Shown: one piece after another, positions 1-11,600 of the stretch
Layout of the letters: each line of letters opens with the position of its first letter
How positions within the stretch are numbered: position 1 is the stretch's first letter
Assembly (NCBI GenBank): GCA_002633005.1
Contig: NMRA01000182.1
Location: 610,586-670,585 of the forward strand
Source of the DNA: Phoronis australis
Lineage: Eukaryota; Phoronida; Phoronidae
Length of the DNA stretch: 60,000 bases
Reading direction: 5' to 3'
Notes under the pieces: generated by a model
Database searches by the model: none
Seen by the model: only the letters and a program-made list of their open reading frames with translations
What the model was told of the DNA's origin: nothing
Program-made: the position numbers and the translations under genes

Positions 1-1086
1 GTTGTTTTTTACAGAAAGCACAGCTAGGATTATTGTACTTTTAAAATTTTCATCTTATTAAAAGCCTCAAGTGAAAACCTCAGATCTATCTGTAGCTTTC
101 GGAATGAATGAACAAAATATTTTATGTGTCTAGCAGTTAGGGCGATCTCTTTTTAGAAAAAAAACAGTGATGTGACTAGAAACAAACATGCATTGTTTTC
201 CTTCACGTAACATATTTTTGTGACGGATTTAAAAATATCATTTTGTGTAAGGGCAAGCATTTACTTTAGGTGACTCTAACATTCAAGGTGTAGATCTCAA
301 GTTGTTTCAATTTCGCCTGTTGTTTATACAGAAGATGTTTATGGTGTTATTTTATGTTAATGTCAAGAGTGGGTGTAGTGTAAGGTGTAGTGATAATATA
401 AATATTTTTTACCAGTGTTGGGCGTCTTAATCTTTGTATTCCAAATCAAGCTTGAAATTACATTTGACATTTTGCGTTCTACTTGAGTGCAAACTCAAGA
501 TAAGTCTCTGTTATTCTGTCCTTGAGTGCCTTATGGTTTATGTAAATGAGCGTCCAGTTCAAGTTTGCACTTGATGACCCCTAGATTTGAGCCACAGGTA
601 ATGAAAATTTTAAAATTCATGTCAAAACTCAAGATTTCGAGTTCAGACTGATAGCTTTAATGTTGGAGTGATCAAGTACAACTTGAATTAGACGGTCATC
701 CACGTTATTCATTATGTACTCGAGCTCAGAATACTAAGATAAGAGAGAGTACTTCTTTTATGAAAAGTGTTGACTAGTCGTACATTTATTAATTTCCTGG
801 TCTGTTGTTCAATCTCTGTGCAGTCACAAAGTCTGTGACACTTCTCCACAGTAAAAATTACTCATGCACGGAGCAGCAGCTTTAAAGATTAGTCTAAGTG
901 TGGCTATAGTGAACTTAGTCTAAGTGTGGTTATAGTGAACTTAGTCTACTGCTCTAATCAGAAGTGGGGATAAAATGCCACGGAAGAGTCTAAAGAAGTG
1001 TATTACTTGAAATCATGAGTCAAACTTTGTCTGTTGCTTAACAAAACAATTATTTTGAATTTAAAATTTGTTGTTAACGATTTCAG

Positions 1087-1131
1087 AAACAGCCAATAGG
1101 TGGTGCCAGACCTCGTCTTTTCTGCTGCTAA
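1087..1131 (+). CDS. Candidate last coding exon, copy A
   Basis: A pyrimidine-rich tract ends in TTTCAG at 1081-1086. The next 15 codons, in phase 0, read KQPIGGARPRLFCC and then TAA. The same exon occurs at 5459-5503 and, with one Ile-to-Val change, at 51911-51955. In copy C it joins in phase with an upstream exon ending at 47175. The product ends in two cysteines. Whether this copy is used by a gene to the left of the window cannot be seen. The exon is very short, so the call rests on the splice signal, phase match and threefold recurrence. Confidence 0.4.
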   Translation, partial: KQPIGGARPRLFCC

Positions 1132-2167
1132 TGAAGACCAAACATACAGAACCAGTCACCAAAATACATTGTGTGTTCAAGAGTTTAAAGTTAGCATAAT
1201 TTACTCTTTGAAAGTGATATTTTGTTACAATCCTTCCACTGCCTTCACAAAAATTACCTTATTTACGTTATCAAATTGGGCTCAAAATTTTCATTCCTGT
1301 GGCATGCATGACGAACCTAGTCCTGGTAAAAGTCAACCGCCCGATGATGCCGGAGTTTGCTAATGCGAACAGTGGCACTGAATTCAGTTCAGCTGCTTGG
1401 GTTGCTTGGTCACCTATGTAACCCTTTATGATACCTCATTATGTAGTAAAACTGTGTGTGCCTGTTAGCAGCCCACCCTCAGATGGCTCTCTATTGTGTT
1501 GGCAAGGAATGGGGTAATTGGATTTTGGCTTGAATTTTCACCTGTCTGTACTAAGTCCCTCATGGGTACTGTCTGAATTGAATGGACTTAACTATGTAAT
1601 GTCAGGAGTGCACTCCTTTCAGAGGAGATAATAACTTTTGATCCTTTTTACTTCCTGATGCCCTAGATCATGTGTTTGAGTGTGTAATATTTTCTGTCAT
1701 TGTGTAGAGCATGGTTGAGTAACTTGATAATAGTATTATTTGCAATATGGAGGGTGACTTAGAAGGAAATTGTTGTTTCTTCTTAAGGTTTGTCATGCAT
1801 TGGTAGTCTGGTAAGGGACTACTTGCTGTTGATGTATATGCACAACTATTTTTGAATACTCAGGAAGGAATGATGAGCAAATAATTGCCACATTTTGATA
1901 GTTTGCAGTGTGTACCAAGACCTTCGGGTTTAGTACTTAGTACTTAAGTGGTCGCTTTTGTCATTCTGCCACGACATCTAAATTTGTAAATATTACATTA
2001 ATAAAAAAATCTAAATTTGAATCACTCATGAGAACTCCGATACCTTACTCCTAAAATTCGTACATGCTCTCTAGCGCCACAATTAACTATCCAGTCTGTA
2101 ACGCACCTGACAATGTAACATCTTATGTATATTACACTTTAGGCCTATGGCCATATGTATATATTTC

Positions 2168-2173
2168 AATAAA
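2168..2173 (+). promoter_or_regulatory. Poly(A) signal AATAAA, copy A
   Basis: AATAAA lies about 1.04 kb after the stop of the candidate last exon. The same signal sits at the equivalent place in copies B (6544-6549) and C (53012-53017). Confidence 0.4.
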
Positions 2174-2374
2174 GAAACTTAAAATAATTAGCAACTTTTA
2201 TATCGTTAAAACTGAGGTGGATCAGTGGCTGTGCCTTCACTGTGATTGAGTTACCCTAGGACAAGTCAGTCCTGGAACAAGTTGTGGCTATTTGCTATTA
2301 GACAACTTGAGGCTATTTTCTATTGGACAACTTGACGCATGTGACAGTATTTCCCACCTTATTGAAGTTGAGTG

Positions 2375-2392
2375 CTAGGAACCGGTTCCTAG
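2375..2392. repeat. 18-bp perfect palindrome
   Basis: CTAGGAACCGGTTCCTAG is its own reverse complement. It recurs at 6758-6775 in copy B. The core AACCGGTT equals the known Grainyhead-family binding consensus, but a functional site is only a possibility here. Confidence 0.5.
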
Positions 2393-2933
2393 GAGAAAGT
2401 AACAAGCTGAGACCCATTTCGGTTTGTGGTCTAAAGCCTTCATGATGGTGTTTGCGCCCTAGTGTATATTTACACCCTAGTGCATATTTATGTCCCACTA
2501 TGATTGCAAAAGTCATTTGAAAAAAAATTAACGTTGAGACCAGGAAGTGAACAATGATATTAGAGCAAAATTTGTTCAGTGATAGGAATAGTAATGCGGG
2601 AGAACGCCTCAGTGCATGTGGTGAAGGTCCATGTGTCTGGCCCTGAGTCGGATATAGCGTGCACGTTCGTGTTTTTTCGGGCTGGTTAGCTGTTTTGAAG
2701 GAGCGGAAGTCGACTCCGAGACAAAGATTTTACAGTCCTGGATATCTGTTTTACACCGGGGTTTCTAGCTGTTTCGATGGAACATCCAGGTATTTTAAGA
2801 ACCAGTTTGATGCCCGTTATTCAGTGGAGAAATCTGGTTCTCAAAAATACAATCGTACTTCACGACCGGGAGTGCGGATTACGGGAATTTGATCCCGAGT
2901 GGTTGCTTGTAAGCCTACTTTATTAGTTTTGCT

Positions 2934-3142
2934 TGGCTGTGGGGGGGGGGTAATGCTCGAAATAATTAACATTGTGATGAAAAACTTAAGTTTTTGGCGA
3001 AAAACGTAAGTTTTAATAACTTAAGTTTCTTTTAAAAACTTAAGTTTTTCGGAAGAACTTAAGTTTTACCTCTAAAATTTAAGTTATTTTCCAAAAACTT
3101 AAGTTTTTTCGCCAAAAACTTAAGTTTCAGCGAAAAACTTAA
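2934..3142. repeat. Poly-G tract and degenerate AACTTAAGTT array before the gap
   Basis: A run of G at 2941-2950 is followed by repeated palindromic AACTTAAGTT cores spaced about 20-30 bp apart, linked by A/T-rich and GGCGAAAAAC-like spacers in both orientations. The array runs straight into the assembly gap, so its true length is unknown. Confidence 0.75.
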
Positions 3143-3855
3143 NNNNNNNNNNNNNNNNNNNNNNNNNNNNNNNNNNNNNNNNNNNNNNNNNNNNNNNNNN
3201 NNNNNNNNNNNNNNNNNNNNNNNNNNNNNNNNNNNNNNNNNNNNNNNNNNNNNNNNNNNNNNNNNNNNNNNNNNNNNNNNNNNNNNNNNNNNNNNNNNNN
3301 NNNNNNNNNNNNNNNNNNNNNNNNNNNNNNNNNNNNNNNNNNNNNNNNNNNNNNNNNNNNNNNNNNNNNNNNNNNNNNNNNNNNNNNNNNNNNNNNNNNN
3401 NNNNNNNNNNNNNNNNNNNNNNNNNNNNNNNNNNNNNNNNNNNNNNNNNNNNNNNNNNNNNNNNNNNNNNNNNNNNNNNNNNNNNNNNNNNNNNNNNNNN
3501 NNNNNNNNNNNNNNNNNNNNNNNNNNNNNNNNNNNNNNNNNNNNNNNNNNNNNNNNNNNNNNNNNNNNNNNNNNNNNNNNNNNNNNNNNNNNNNNNNNNN
3601 NNNNNNNNNNNNNNNNNNNNNNNNNNNNNNNNNNNNNNNNNNNNNNNNNNNNNNNNNNNNNNNNNNNNNNNNNNNNNNNNNNNNNNNNNNNNNNNNNNNN
3701 NNNNNNNNNNNNNNNNNNNNNNNNNNNNNNNNNNNNNNNNNNNNNNNNNNNNNNNNNNNNNNNNNNNNNNNNNNNNNNNNNNNNNNNNNNNNNNNNNNNN
3801 NNNNNNNNNNNNNNNNNNNNNNNNNNNNNNNNNNNNNNNNNNNNNNNNNNNNNNN
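3143..3855. other. Assembly gap
   Basis: 713 undetermined bases. Open frames across it are artefacts of the Ns. Confidence 1.
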
Positions 3856-4004
3856 TGTAATAAGCGCCCATGTTCGGTTAACCGCCCATCCCCTACTTTA
3901 GGTGGATTTTCGATTTAACCGCCCACTGCTCAGTTAACCGCCCTCCCCCGATTTTTTGCATTCGCCAATTTAACCGCCCAGGGCGTTAACCCGAACGATT
4001 ACGG
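3856..4004. repeat. TTAACCGCCC degenerate tandem array after the gap
   Basis: The element TTAACCGCCC recurs four times between about 3877 and 3980, spaced 18-38 bp apart and separated by C-rich or T-rich spacer. A further TTAACCCG variant follows at about 3986. It differs from the AACTTAAGTT array on the other side of the gap. Confidence 0.6.
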
Positions 4005-5098
4005 TAATATTCTGGGGTAACTTCTAAACATTGTGAAGCCACAAACCTGGGGCAAGGCGGAAGTAATTATCAGCTGTTCATTGTCATGCAACAACTTCCA
4101 CTGAGTGTGTGGACGCTCTACTTACTGAGTGGGGCAAGTTGCATTAGTGCAAGTTGTTCAAAGGAAAGTCTCTTACACCACTGAAATCAAGCCACCATGG
4201 TTCTCACAGTTGAGGCATTGATAAACTGTCAAGCCCCAAACCATTTTCAATCAGAGTAAGAACAAGATGAGGCAGCTTTGATAACAGTAAGTGATGTAAA
4301 TCAAAAGTTGTTTTTTACAAAAAGCACAGCTAGGATTATTGTACTTTTAAAATTTTCATCTTATTAAAAGCCTCAAGTGAAAACCTCAGATCTATCTGTA
4401 GCTTGTGGAATGAATGAACAAAACATTTTATGTGTCTAGCAGTTAGGGCGATCTCTTTTTGGAAAAAACACAGTGATGTGACTACAAACAAACATGCATT
4501 GTTATCCTTCACGTAACATATTTTTGTGATGGATTTAAAAATATCATTTTGTGTAAGGGCAAGCAGTTACTTTAGGTGACTCTAACATTCAAGGTGTAGA
4601 TCTCAAGTTATTTCAATTTCGCCTGTTGTTAATACAGAAGATGTATATGGGGTTATTTCATGTTAATGTCAAGAGTGTGTGTAGTGTAAGGTGTAGTGAT
4701 AATATAAATGTTTTTTACCAGGGTTGGGAGTCTTTCAATCAAGCTTGAAATTACATTTGACATTTTGCGTTCTACTTGAGTGCAAACTCCAGATAAGTCT
4801 CTGTTTAGTATTCTGTCCTTGAGTGTCTTATGGTTTATGTAAATGAGCGTCTAGTTCAAGTTTGCGCTTGGTGACCCCTAGATTTAAGCCACAGGTAATG
4901 AAAATTTTAAAATTCATGTAAAAACTCAAGATTTTGAGTTCAGACTGATAGCTTTAATGTTGGAGTGATCAAGTGCAACTTGAATGAGACAGTCATCCAC
5001 GTCATTCATTATGTACTCGAGCTCAGAATACTAAGATAAGAGAGAGTACTTCTTTTATGAAAAGTGTTGACTTTAGTCGTACATTTATTAATTTCCTG

Positions 5099-5191
5099 GT
5101 CTGTTGTTCAATCTCTGTGCAGTCACAAAGTCTGTTGTTCAATCTCTGTGCAGTCACAAAGTCTGTTGTTCAATCTCTGTGCAGTCACAAA
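5099..5191. repeat. 31-bp unit in three tandem copies
   Basis: Three exact head-to-tail copies of a 31-bp unit that begins GTCTGTTGTTCAATC. Copies A and C of the block carry only one unit at this position, so this is a local expansion in copy B. Confidence 0.9.
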
Positions 5192-5458
5192 GTCGGTGAC
5201 ACTTCTCCACAGTAAAAATTACTCATGCACGGAGCAGCAGCTTTAAAGATTAGTCTAAGTGTAGTTATAGTGAACTTAATCTAAGTGTGGTTATACTTAG
5301 TCCACTGCTCTAATAGAAGATGAGTATAATCAGAAGTGGGGATAAAATGCCACGGAAGAGTCTAAAGAAGTGTATTACTTGAAGTCATGAGTCAAACTTT
5401 GTCTGTTGCTTAAAAAAACAATTATTTTGAATTTAAAATTTGTTGTTAACGATTTCAG

Positions 5459-5503
5459 AAACAGCCAATAGGTGGTGCCAGACCTCGTCTTTTCTGCTGC
5501 TAA
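5459..5503 (+). CDS. Candidate last coding exon, copy B
   Basis: Same phase-0 exon as at 1087-1131, preceded by GATTTCAG and ending in the codons for Phe-Cys-Cys-stop. Its sequence is identical to copy A. It lies 3' of copy A with no recognisable coding exon between, so it is either an unused duplicate or an alternative 3' end of a gene lying to the left. Confidence 0.35.
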   Translation, partial: KQPIGGARPRLFCC

Positions 5504-6543
5504 TGAAGACCAAAGATATAGAACCAGTCACCAAAATACATTGTGTGTTCAAGAGTTTTAAGTTAGCATAATTTACTCTTTGAAGGTGATATTTTGTTAC
5601 AATCCTTCCACTGCCTTCACAAAAATTACCTTATTTACGTTATCAAATTGGGCTCAAAATTTTCATTCCTGTGGCATGTATGACGAACCTAGTCCTGGTG
5701 AAAGTCAACCATCCGCGCGATGATGCCCATCCAACAGAGATTGCTAATGTGAACACTGGCACTGAATTCAATTCAGCTGCTTGAGTTGCTTGTTCACCTA
5801 TGTAACCCTTTATGACACCTCATTATGTAGTAAAACTATGTGTGCCTGTTGACTGTTAGCAGCCCAGTCACATGGCTCTCTGTTGCGTTGGCAAGGAATG
5901 GGGTAATTGGATTTTGGCTTGAATTTTCACCTCTCTGTACTAGGTCCCTCATGGGTACCATCTGAATTGAATGGACTTAACTATGTTATGTCAGCAATGT
6001 ACTCCTTTCATAGGAGATAATAACTTTTGATACTTCCTGATGCCCTAGATCATGTGTTTGAGTGTGTAATATTTTCTGTCGTTGTGTAGAGCATGGTTGA
6101 GTAACTTGATAATAGTATTATTTGCAATATGGAGGGTGACTTAGAAGGAAATTGTTGTTTCTTCTTAAGGTTTGTCATGCACTGGTAGTCTGGTAAGGGA
6201 CTACTTGCTGTTGATGTATATGCACAACTATTTTTGAATACTCAGGAAGGAATGATGAGCAAATAATTGCCACATTGTGATAGTTTGCAGTGTGTACCAA
6301 GACCTTCGGCTTTAGTACTTAAAGTGGTCGCTTTTGTCATTCTGCCACGACATCTAAATTTGTAAATATTACATTAATAAAAAAATCTAAATTTGAATCT
6401 CTCATGAGAACTCCGATACCTTGCTCCTAAAATTCGTACATGCTCTCTAGCGCCACAATTAACTATCCAGTCTGTAACGCACCTAACAATGTAACATCTT
6501 ATATATATTACACTTTGGGCTTATGACCATATGTATATATTTC

Positions 6544-6549
6544 AATAAA
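6544..6549 (+). promoter_or_regulatory. Poly(A) signal AATAAA, copy B
   Basis: Same position relative to the last-exon candidate as in copies A and C. Confidence 0.35.
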
Positions 6550-7309
6550 GAAACTTAAAATAATTAGCAACTTTTATATTGTTAAAACTGAGGTGGATCA
6601 GTGGCTGTGCCTTCACTGTGATTGAGTTACCCTAGGACAAGTCAGTCCTAGAACAAGTTGTGGCTATTTGCTATTGGACAACTTGACGCTGTTTGCTATT
6701 GGACAACTTGACGCATGTGACAGTATTTCCCACCTTATTGAAGTTGAGTAACTTGTTCTAGGAACCGGTTCCTAGGAGAAAGTAACAAGCTGAGACCCAT
6801 TTCGGTTTGTGGTCTAAAGCCTTCATGATGGTGTTTGCGCCCTAGTGTATATTTACACCCTAGTGCATATTTATGTCCCACTATGATTGCAAAAGTCATT
6901 TGAAAAAAAATTAACGTTGAGACCAGGAAGTGAACAATGATATTAGAGCAAAATTTGTTCAGTGATAGGAATAGTAATGCGGGAGAACGCCTCAGTGCAT
7001 GTGGTGAAGGTCCATGTGTCTGGCCCTGAGTCGGATATAGCGTGCACGTTCGTGTTTTTTCGGGCTGGTTAGCTGTTTTGAAGGAGCGGAAGTCGACTCC
7101 GAGACAAAGATTTTACAGTCCTGGATATCTGTTTTACACCGGGGTTTCTAGCTGTTTCGATGGAACATCCAGGTATTTTAAGAACCAGTTTGATGCCCGT
7201 TATTCAGTGGAGAAATCTGGTTCTCAAAAATACAATCGTACTTCACGACCGGGAGTGCGGATTACGGGAATTTGATCCCGAGTGGTTGCTTGTAAGCCTA
7301 CTTTATTAG

Positions 7310-8558
7310 NTAAGGGGGGGTGATTTCAAGATAATCAATGCTTAATAAGATGTGAAACTCTGTAGCTGGACCTTTTAGTTATACAATTCCCGTTCAGTGC
7401 GGTCCAGGGCAGACCGATGGGCCGGCACCGACGGGAGAGGGTGGCTCTTCATGTAACTGGTGGAAATTGGCAGCTAGGGCTCAAAATTGGCGATGGCGAG
7501 GTGGAACGGTGGAGAGCCACCATTATATTCTACGGCACCGAGCGGCAATGAATAATCATAGTTACGCAATACGCTACTGGACCCCTTTCGTCACTGAGGA
7601 CCGTCGGAATCGGCTCCTCTTCCTAATATTGTGCAAGTGGCTGTGAAAGCCCCAGCTATCTCCCAGCTTGCCCACTCTCGGCCAGGAAGTGTCTAGTGTC
7701 CGCATGAACTGCGGAGGATAAGGCTAGTGACCACAGAGAATGCTGTTCATGCAGCCGCATCGAATGTCTGAAAGGGGATATGTGTTGGGTAATCTTACCA
7801 ATGTCTTCCGGATGGTTGATCAAAATGAATGGACACCACAAAACTTGCAAGTAAACAGAAAAATCAGACGCTCTCTCTTGCGATGTACGCAAACCGTATA
7901 AGTACTTTCCGAATTAGTGACCCGGCGCATAGCGTACAAATGAAATGAAAAAATTATTTTATCAAACAAAGTTTTATTGACTGTAATGGATAGGAGCACA
8001 TGGCGTAAACCCTAGCTGGCGATTAATCAAACAAAATCCCCCGGGCGGCTGCAATCATTTTAACATTTTAATCCAAAAAATCTAAATAACACAGTTACAT
8101 TAAAGCCTTCCGTTTCAGTTCTGTTGCAAAACCGGACGTTATCGAATCCCTACTTTGTAATAATGAACCTTTGTTTTGTGAGTAAGCAAATCGGAACAGG
8201 CGGCCTGGATTATGGCCGTGTGAACGCCGTCTGATCGGCAGATCCAGTAATCTATACACCTCTGTGGAAACTATCATTCAGCCACTGTTTTCTGGTATTT
8301 TTGTCTCCAGAACAAATCTCCTTAGTCGGTACCAGCTTAGCCACGGAGTGCCCCTGAGCAAGGAAGCTGACCTCCTTTCTCCTACAGGTGGGCTCTCTTT
8401 GTACTGACTAAACAAACACGTGGATGGTCGGCTTTCACACTCGTCAACCACGTGACTCACTGCTTTGTGTAGGGTACGTCGAGCAAGTTGAAGAGAAGTG
8501 TTAGGCCAGTATTGTACCTACGGTTGGCGCCAGGCGTCGAACGAAAACTAAAAGGAAA
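7310..8558. other. Upstream region and presumed promoter/5'UTR of the SLC6 gene
   Basis: No open frame here looks coding. The part just before the ATG at 8559 is more GC-rich than the surroundings, and I see no TATA box at a convincing place. The transcription start cannot be set from sequence alone. The ambiguous base at 7310 may hide a join. Confidence 0.4.
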
Positions 8559-8660
8559 ATGTCCCAGGATACAAATGTCACTGAGGAGTTATCCAAAATT
8601 CGAACTTCGCTTGAACAAGTGAATGAAAAAGTTGACAGATTATCCGCAGATACTGCCACG
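8559..8660 (+). CDS. SLC6 exon 1: start codon and N-terminal heptad segment
   Basis: The ATG follows AAAGGAAA, and the exon ends in phase 0 at a consensus donor GTAAGT. It encodes 34 residues, [10 protein letters not shown] onward. Hydrophobic residues at 7, 11, 14, 18, 21, 25 and 28 form a clean 3-4 heptad series, so a short coiled coil is predicted, which is unusual for the cytoplasmic N terminus of this family. It is linked to the rest only by matching phase across long introns, so an alternative first exon is possible. Confidence 0.6.
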
Positions 8661-11600
8661 GTAAGTTTTAACGTGTTTCTAGAAGTTGGTGTTCAGTGTT
8701 ATGAAAGCGGGGTGTGGTTCATTGAAAGGTTATTCAGTGGGGGCATTACGAAACCCGGAAAACAGGCCAGCCACACTAAGCCAGTCAGTTCAAACTGACG
8801 CATGCTTGTTCTCGTCTTTCCATTCTTTTTTTACGAAACGGTTGTTAAACAATTTCTTTAGACCCAATCCACTCACAGTAGTTCTCATACCGATCATCGA
8901 AACCCCTCTGAATAGATAGAGGCTGTCATTTTTGGTGGCCGACGACTGAGAGTGATCCCTAATCTGATTCTCATTTCGTAACTTCGGCAAAAGTGGAGTA
9001 AACGGGTCCCTCTTGAAAATGGCTGCCGAGAACCAGTTTTCACTTAATACTTAGCAACGTTACTCAGTAAGCCCAACCAGCTAGGGTACGCCAAAATACA
9101 TGTATTTATGAAGAGATAGTTGAGACCGATGGCATGTTGGTGTTGGTCTGAAATCAAGATGACCCTGTGTTAATTAGGGGGAGGGGGACTTATCTCGAAG
9201 TAGCGGTTGGTAATAAATAAGACGTGCCGTGGCGCGTACGGGTAACTTGCCTCTCAGTTACAGGGCTCGGGATGGTGGTTTGGTGGTTTTGCACCTGTGT
9301 CCCAGGTATCGTCCCGATTAGATAGTTTTGCTTTATTGTAATTATAGTCTTGCGTCGGTAAAGGAAAGAAGGGATGGACTGGGCGTGGGCGGACGAAAAA
9401 GACACTGCTCGGGTAGCTTGTCATCACATGTCACGGCCTCTCGCGGTTGTCTAAGATGTTGAGTTGGTATGCTCAGATGCACCCCCATGATGTCTAAGGA
9501 GAATCCCCAGGTTTAAGTTGATAATGACCAGCTGGGCTTCGTGATGCTATGTTGATTAATGGAGAAATAACAGGCAAATTGGGATTGGAGTATCCATTAG
9601 TCCACGCACACACCCGTTTCGGAAACATATTAAACTCAGCTTTAAGGGGACATTATTGGGGAGAAAAGTGATTTTTTTCAGTTCAGCGTCAACGTAGAAT
9701 CGAACCGGCTGTAAACCTTGCTGTCTCTGTCAAACACGCTGCTGGTTAGGGGAATACGCGCTGTCATAGCGCCACCTGTGCGGCGGTCTGGCTGAGCTAA
9801 ACCTCTCTCGATAAATGGCAGGATATTTTCAGTGTATTTTTGACTGATAAAGTGAGCCTCGGAGTAATTGGTCCTAGACTTCAGCGACTGTCTCGCAGAC
9901 AACGGTGACAACTGAAGGCTATCCCAGCCAATAATTATCCCAAAACTACGTTTTCGGCTGTAATTCAGATAATCAGCTCATTACTTCCCTTGGTATTTGA
10001 CGAACTTGATATGCGTTGGACCATACAGTGGTATACGATGAAGGACCAGTCGAAAAAAACTCACGAAAACACCAATTCTCTGATCGTATAGCCTACCGTT
10101 ACGGTAATTCATTGGTAAAATCGATACACTCTGTGACTCTGGTTCTAAAAATGAAACATGAATAAAAAATACCTGTAGCTTGTACCCACTCGTCAAATTA
10201 TAATAGAATTACCTTTTCCTTTATACAGTGAAGAGATGCAGTTAGGTATTGAATATTTGTATAAAGGCTCTTGCTGTCGCTGTCACGTAGACTTGCCAGC
10301 ATATTTTGTAGACACAGGCAACAATGGATTGTGTAAATTGCCGTAGGCCTGTACTGTTGGTATAACGATATTTGCATCCCGTTTGACAAGAAATATAAAG
10401 CCAAACTTGTAAATGAAATCATTTTGGACGATATGGATGAAACAAATTAACAGATTCAGAAGACAACTGTCGGTAACGGACACAGATCCCGGCGAGGGGT
10501 CTGGATGCTTTGCTCGAGCACAATAACTAGCTCTGCGTTGTTGCAGTGCAAGGAATCTGACCATTGTATTTGTCAGACCCTTTTGATCATGATCTTGGGT
10601 CCGCACCTGAGTAACGAAATAAACAATTTAAAAGTTGACGTTGCCGTGTAAGCCAGCGGTTACTCAAGCTCGGCAGTTCAGCTCTGCTGTGTAAGGAATG
10701 TTGGTCTGACAAATGTTATTGGCTATTGTTCGTGTTGTTCTATTGCCGTACGTCAATCCAGTTATTCACTCTGACAAACAATAGAAGTGGATGACATCGG
10801 CATGTCCTACTTGTTCAACCTGTGTGGGAAGTTTGTGAAAGGAGTAAACTTCAGCAGACTTTGCGATGGAATCTTGGCAAAACATTTCACAACAAATATA
10901 TTTTTGGCAACCTCAATAGATTTTGACGTTAATGCATTTCACATAAGGCAAATTAATTTTTCTCACGCCACAGTGAAGCACTATAAGCCGACTGGAATTC
11001 ATTGATTGCCTTTATGAAATAAAACACAATATTTAGACATTACACAATACAAGAATTATTACTGGTAATATGGCGACGCGAATCCCGTTTTTAACAACAA
11101 AAAATAAACCCGAAGCAACCAAGGAAATGATTTTATTTGTTTCATATTAGAACATTGATTTATTATGCTATTGGTATTGAAATTATTTCAGGCACAACAC
11201 GTAGGCTGGCTTTCCTGGAAGTATAGTGATTTCACCTTTTGAACCCAAGTGCTAGGTCATCCATGGTAGCTGACCACACAAACTGTTCAAACCTGACATG
11301 CTTGACGGATACTTAACTCGACCAAGCATATTGTTATTATCCGCCCACGTGTGTCAGGTACACTTCGGTAGCAGCCCTTCATTGACACAAACTTTGTTGA
11401 AGACACGACTGTACTTTTTGTTAGACAGCTTGTGATACATATACTCGCTCGTAGGTCTTTAAACAATGTCCTTTCTTCAGGCTTGCAGCTATGAAGCAAA
11501 ACAATGTTCGACATTCAGCAACTAAATATGCTGGACCGCCTGGTCAGTTACTTCTTGAATATGATGTCACATCCACATAAGGCATATAGGTGAAAGTTTA

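Larger units (their letters stand above)
1..2933 (+). repeat. Copy A of a ~3-kb duplicated block (gene 3' end)
   Basis: This block matches 4309-7309 (copy B) almost base for base, with a few percent substitutions and small indels in the first 2.3 kb, and matches copy C at 48660-49586 and 51717-53062. It contains a splice-acceptor/last-exon candidate at 1087-1131, a poly(A) signal at 2168-2173 and 3'UTR-like sequence. Copy A begins before the window. The parallel with copy C, which follows two good exons, suggests that it is a duplicated gene 3' end rather than a transposon, but no diagnostic transposon end was excluded. Confidence 0.75.
4005..7309 (+). repeat. Copy B of the ~3-kb duplicated block
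   Basis: It starts at a TAATATTCTGGGGTAAC segment shared with copy C at 48336 and runs to an ambiguous base at 7310. The last ~530 bp (about 6780-7309) shows no difference that I can see from 2402-2933 in copy A, while the rest differs by a few percent. It contains a last-exon candidate at 5459-5503 and a poly(A) signal at 6544-6549. The coding exons that precede copy C at 45249 and 47062 have no counterpart before copy B, unless they lie in the gap. Confidence 0.75.

Noticed and set aside
2659-2892. 77-codon frame identical in copies A and B
   Set aside because: Identity extends equally over non-coding flanks, so it reflects recent duplication or conversion. No family is recognisable.
3059-3871. 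270-codon minus-strand open frame
   Set aside because: It is almost entirely the assembly gap.
10787-11005. 72-codon frame in SLC6 intron 1
   Set aside because: No motif, no splice context, AT-rich codons, typical of chance frames here.
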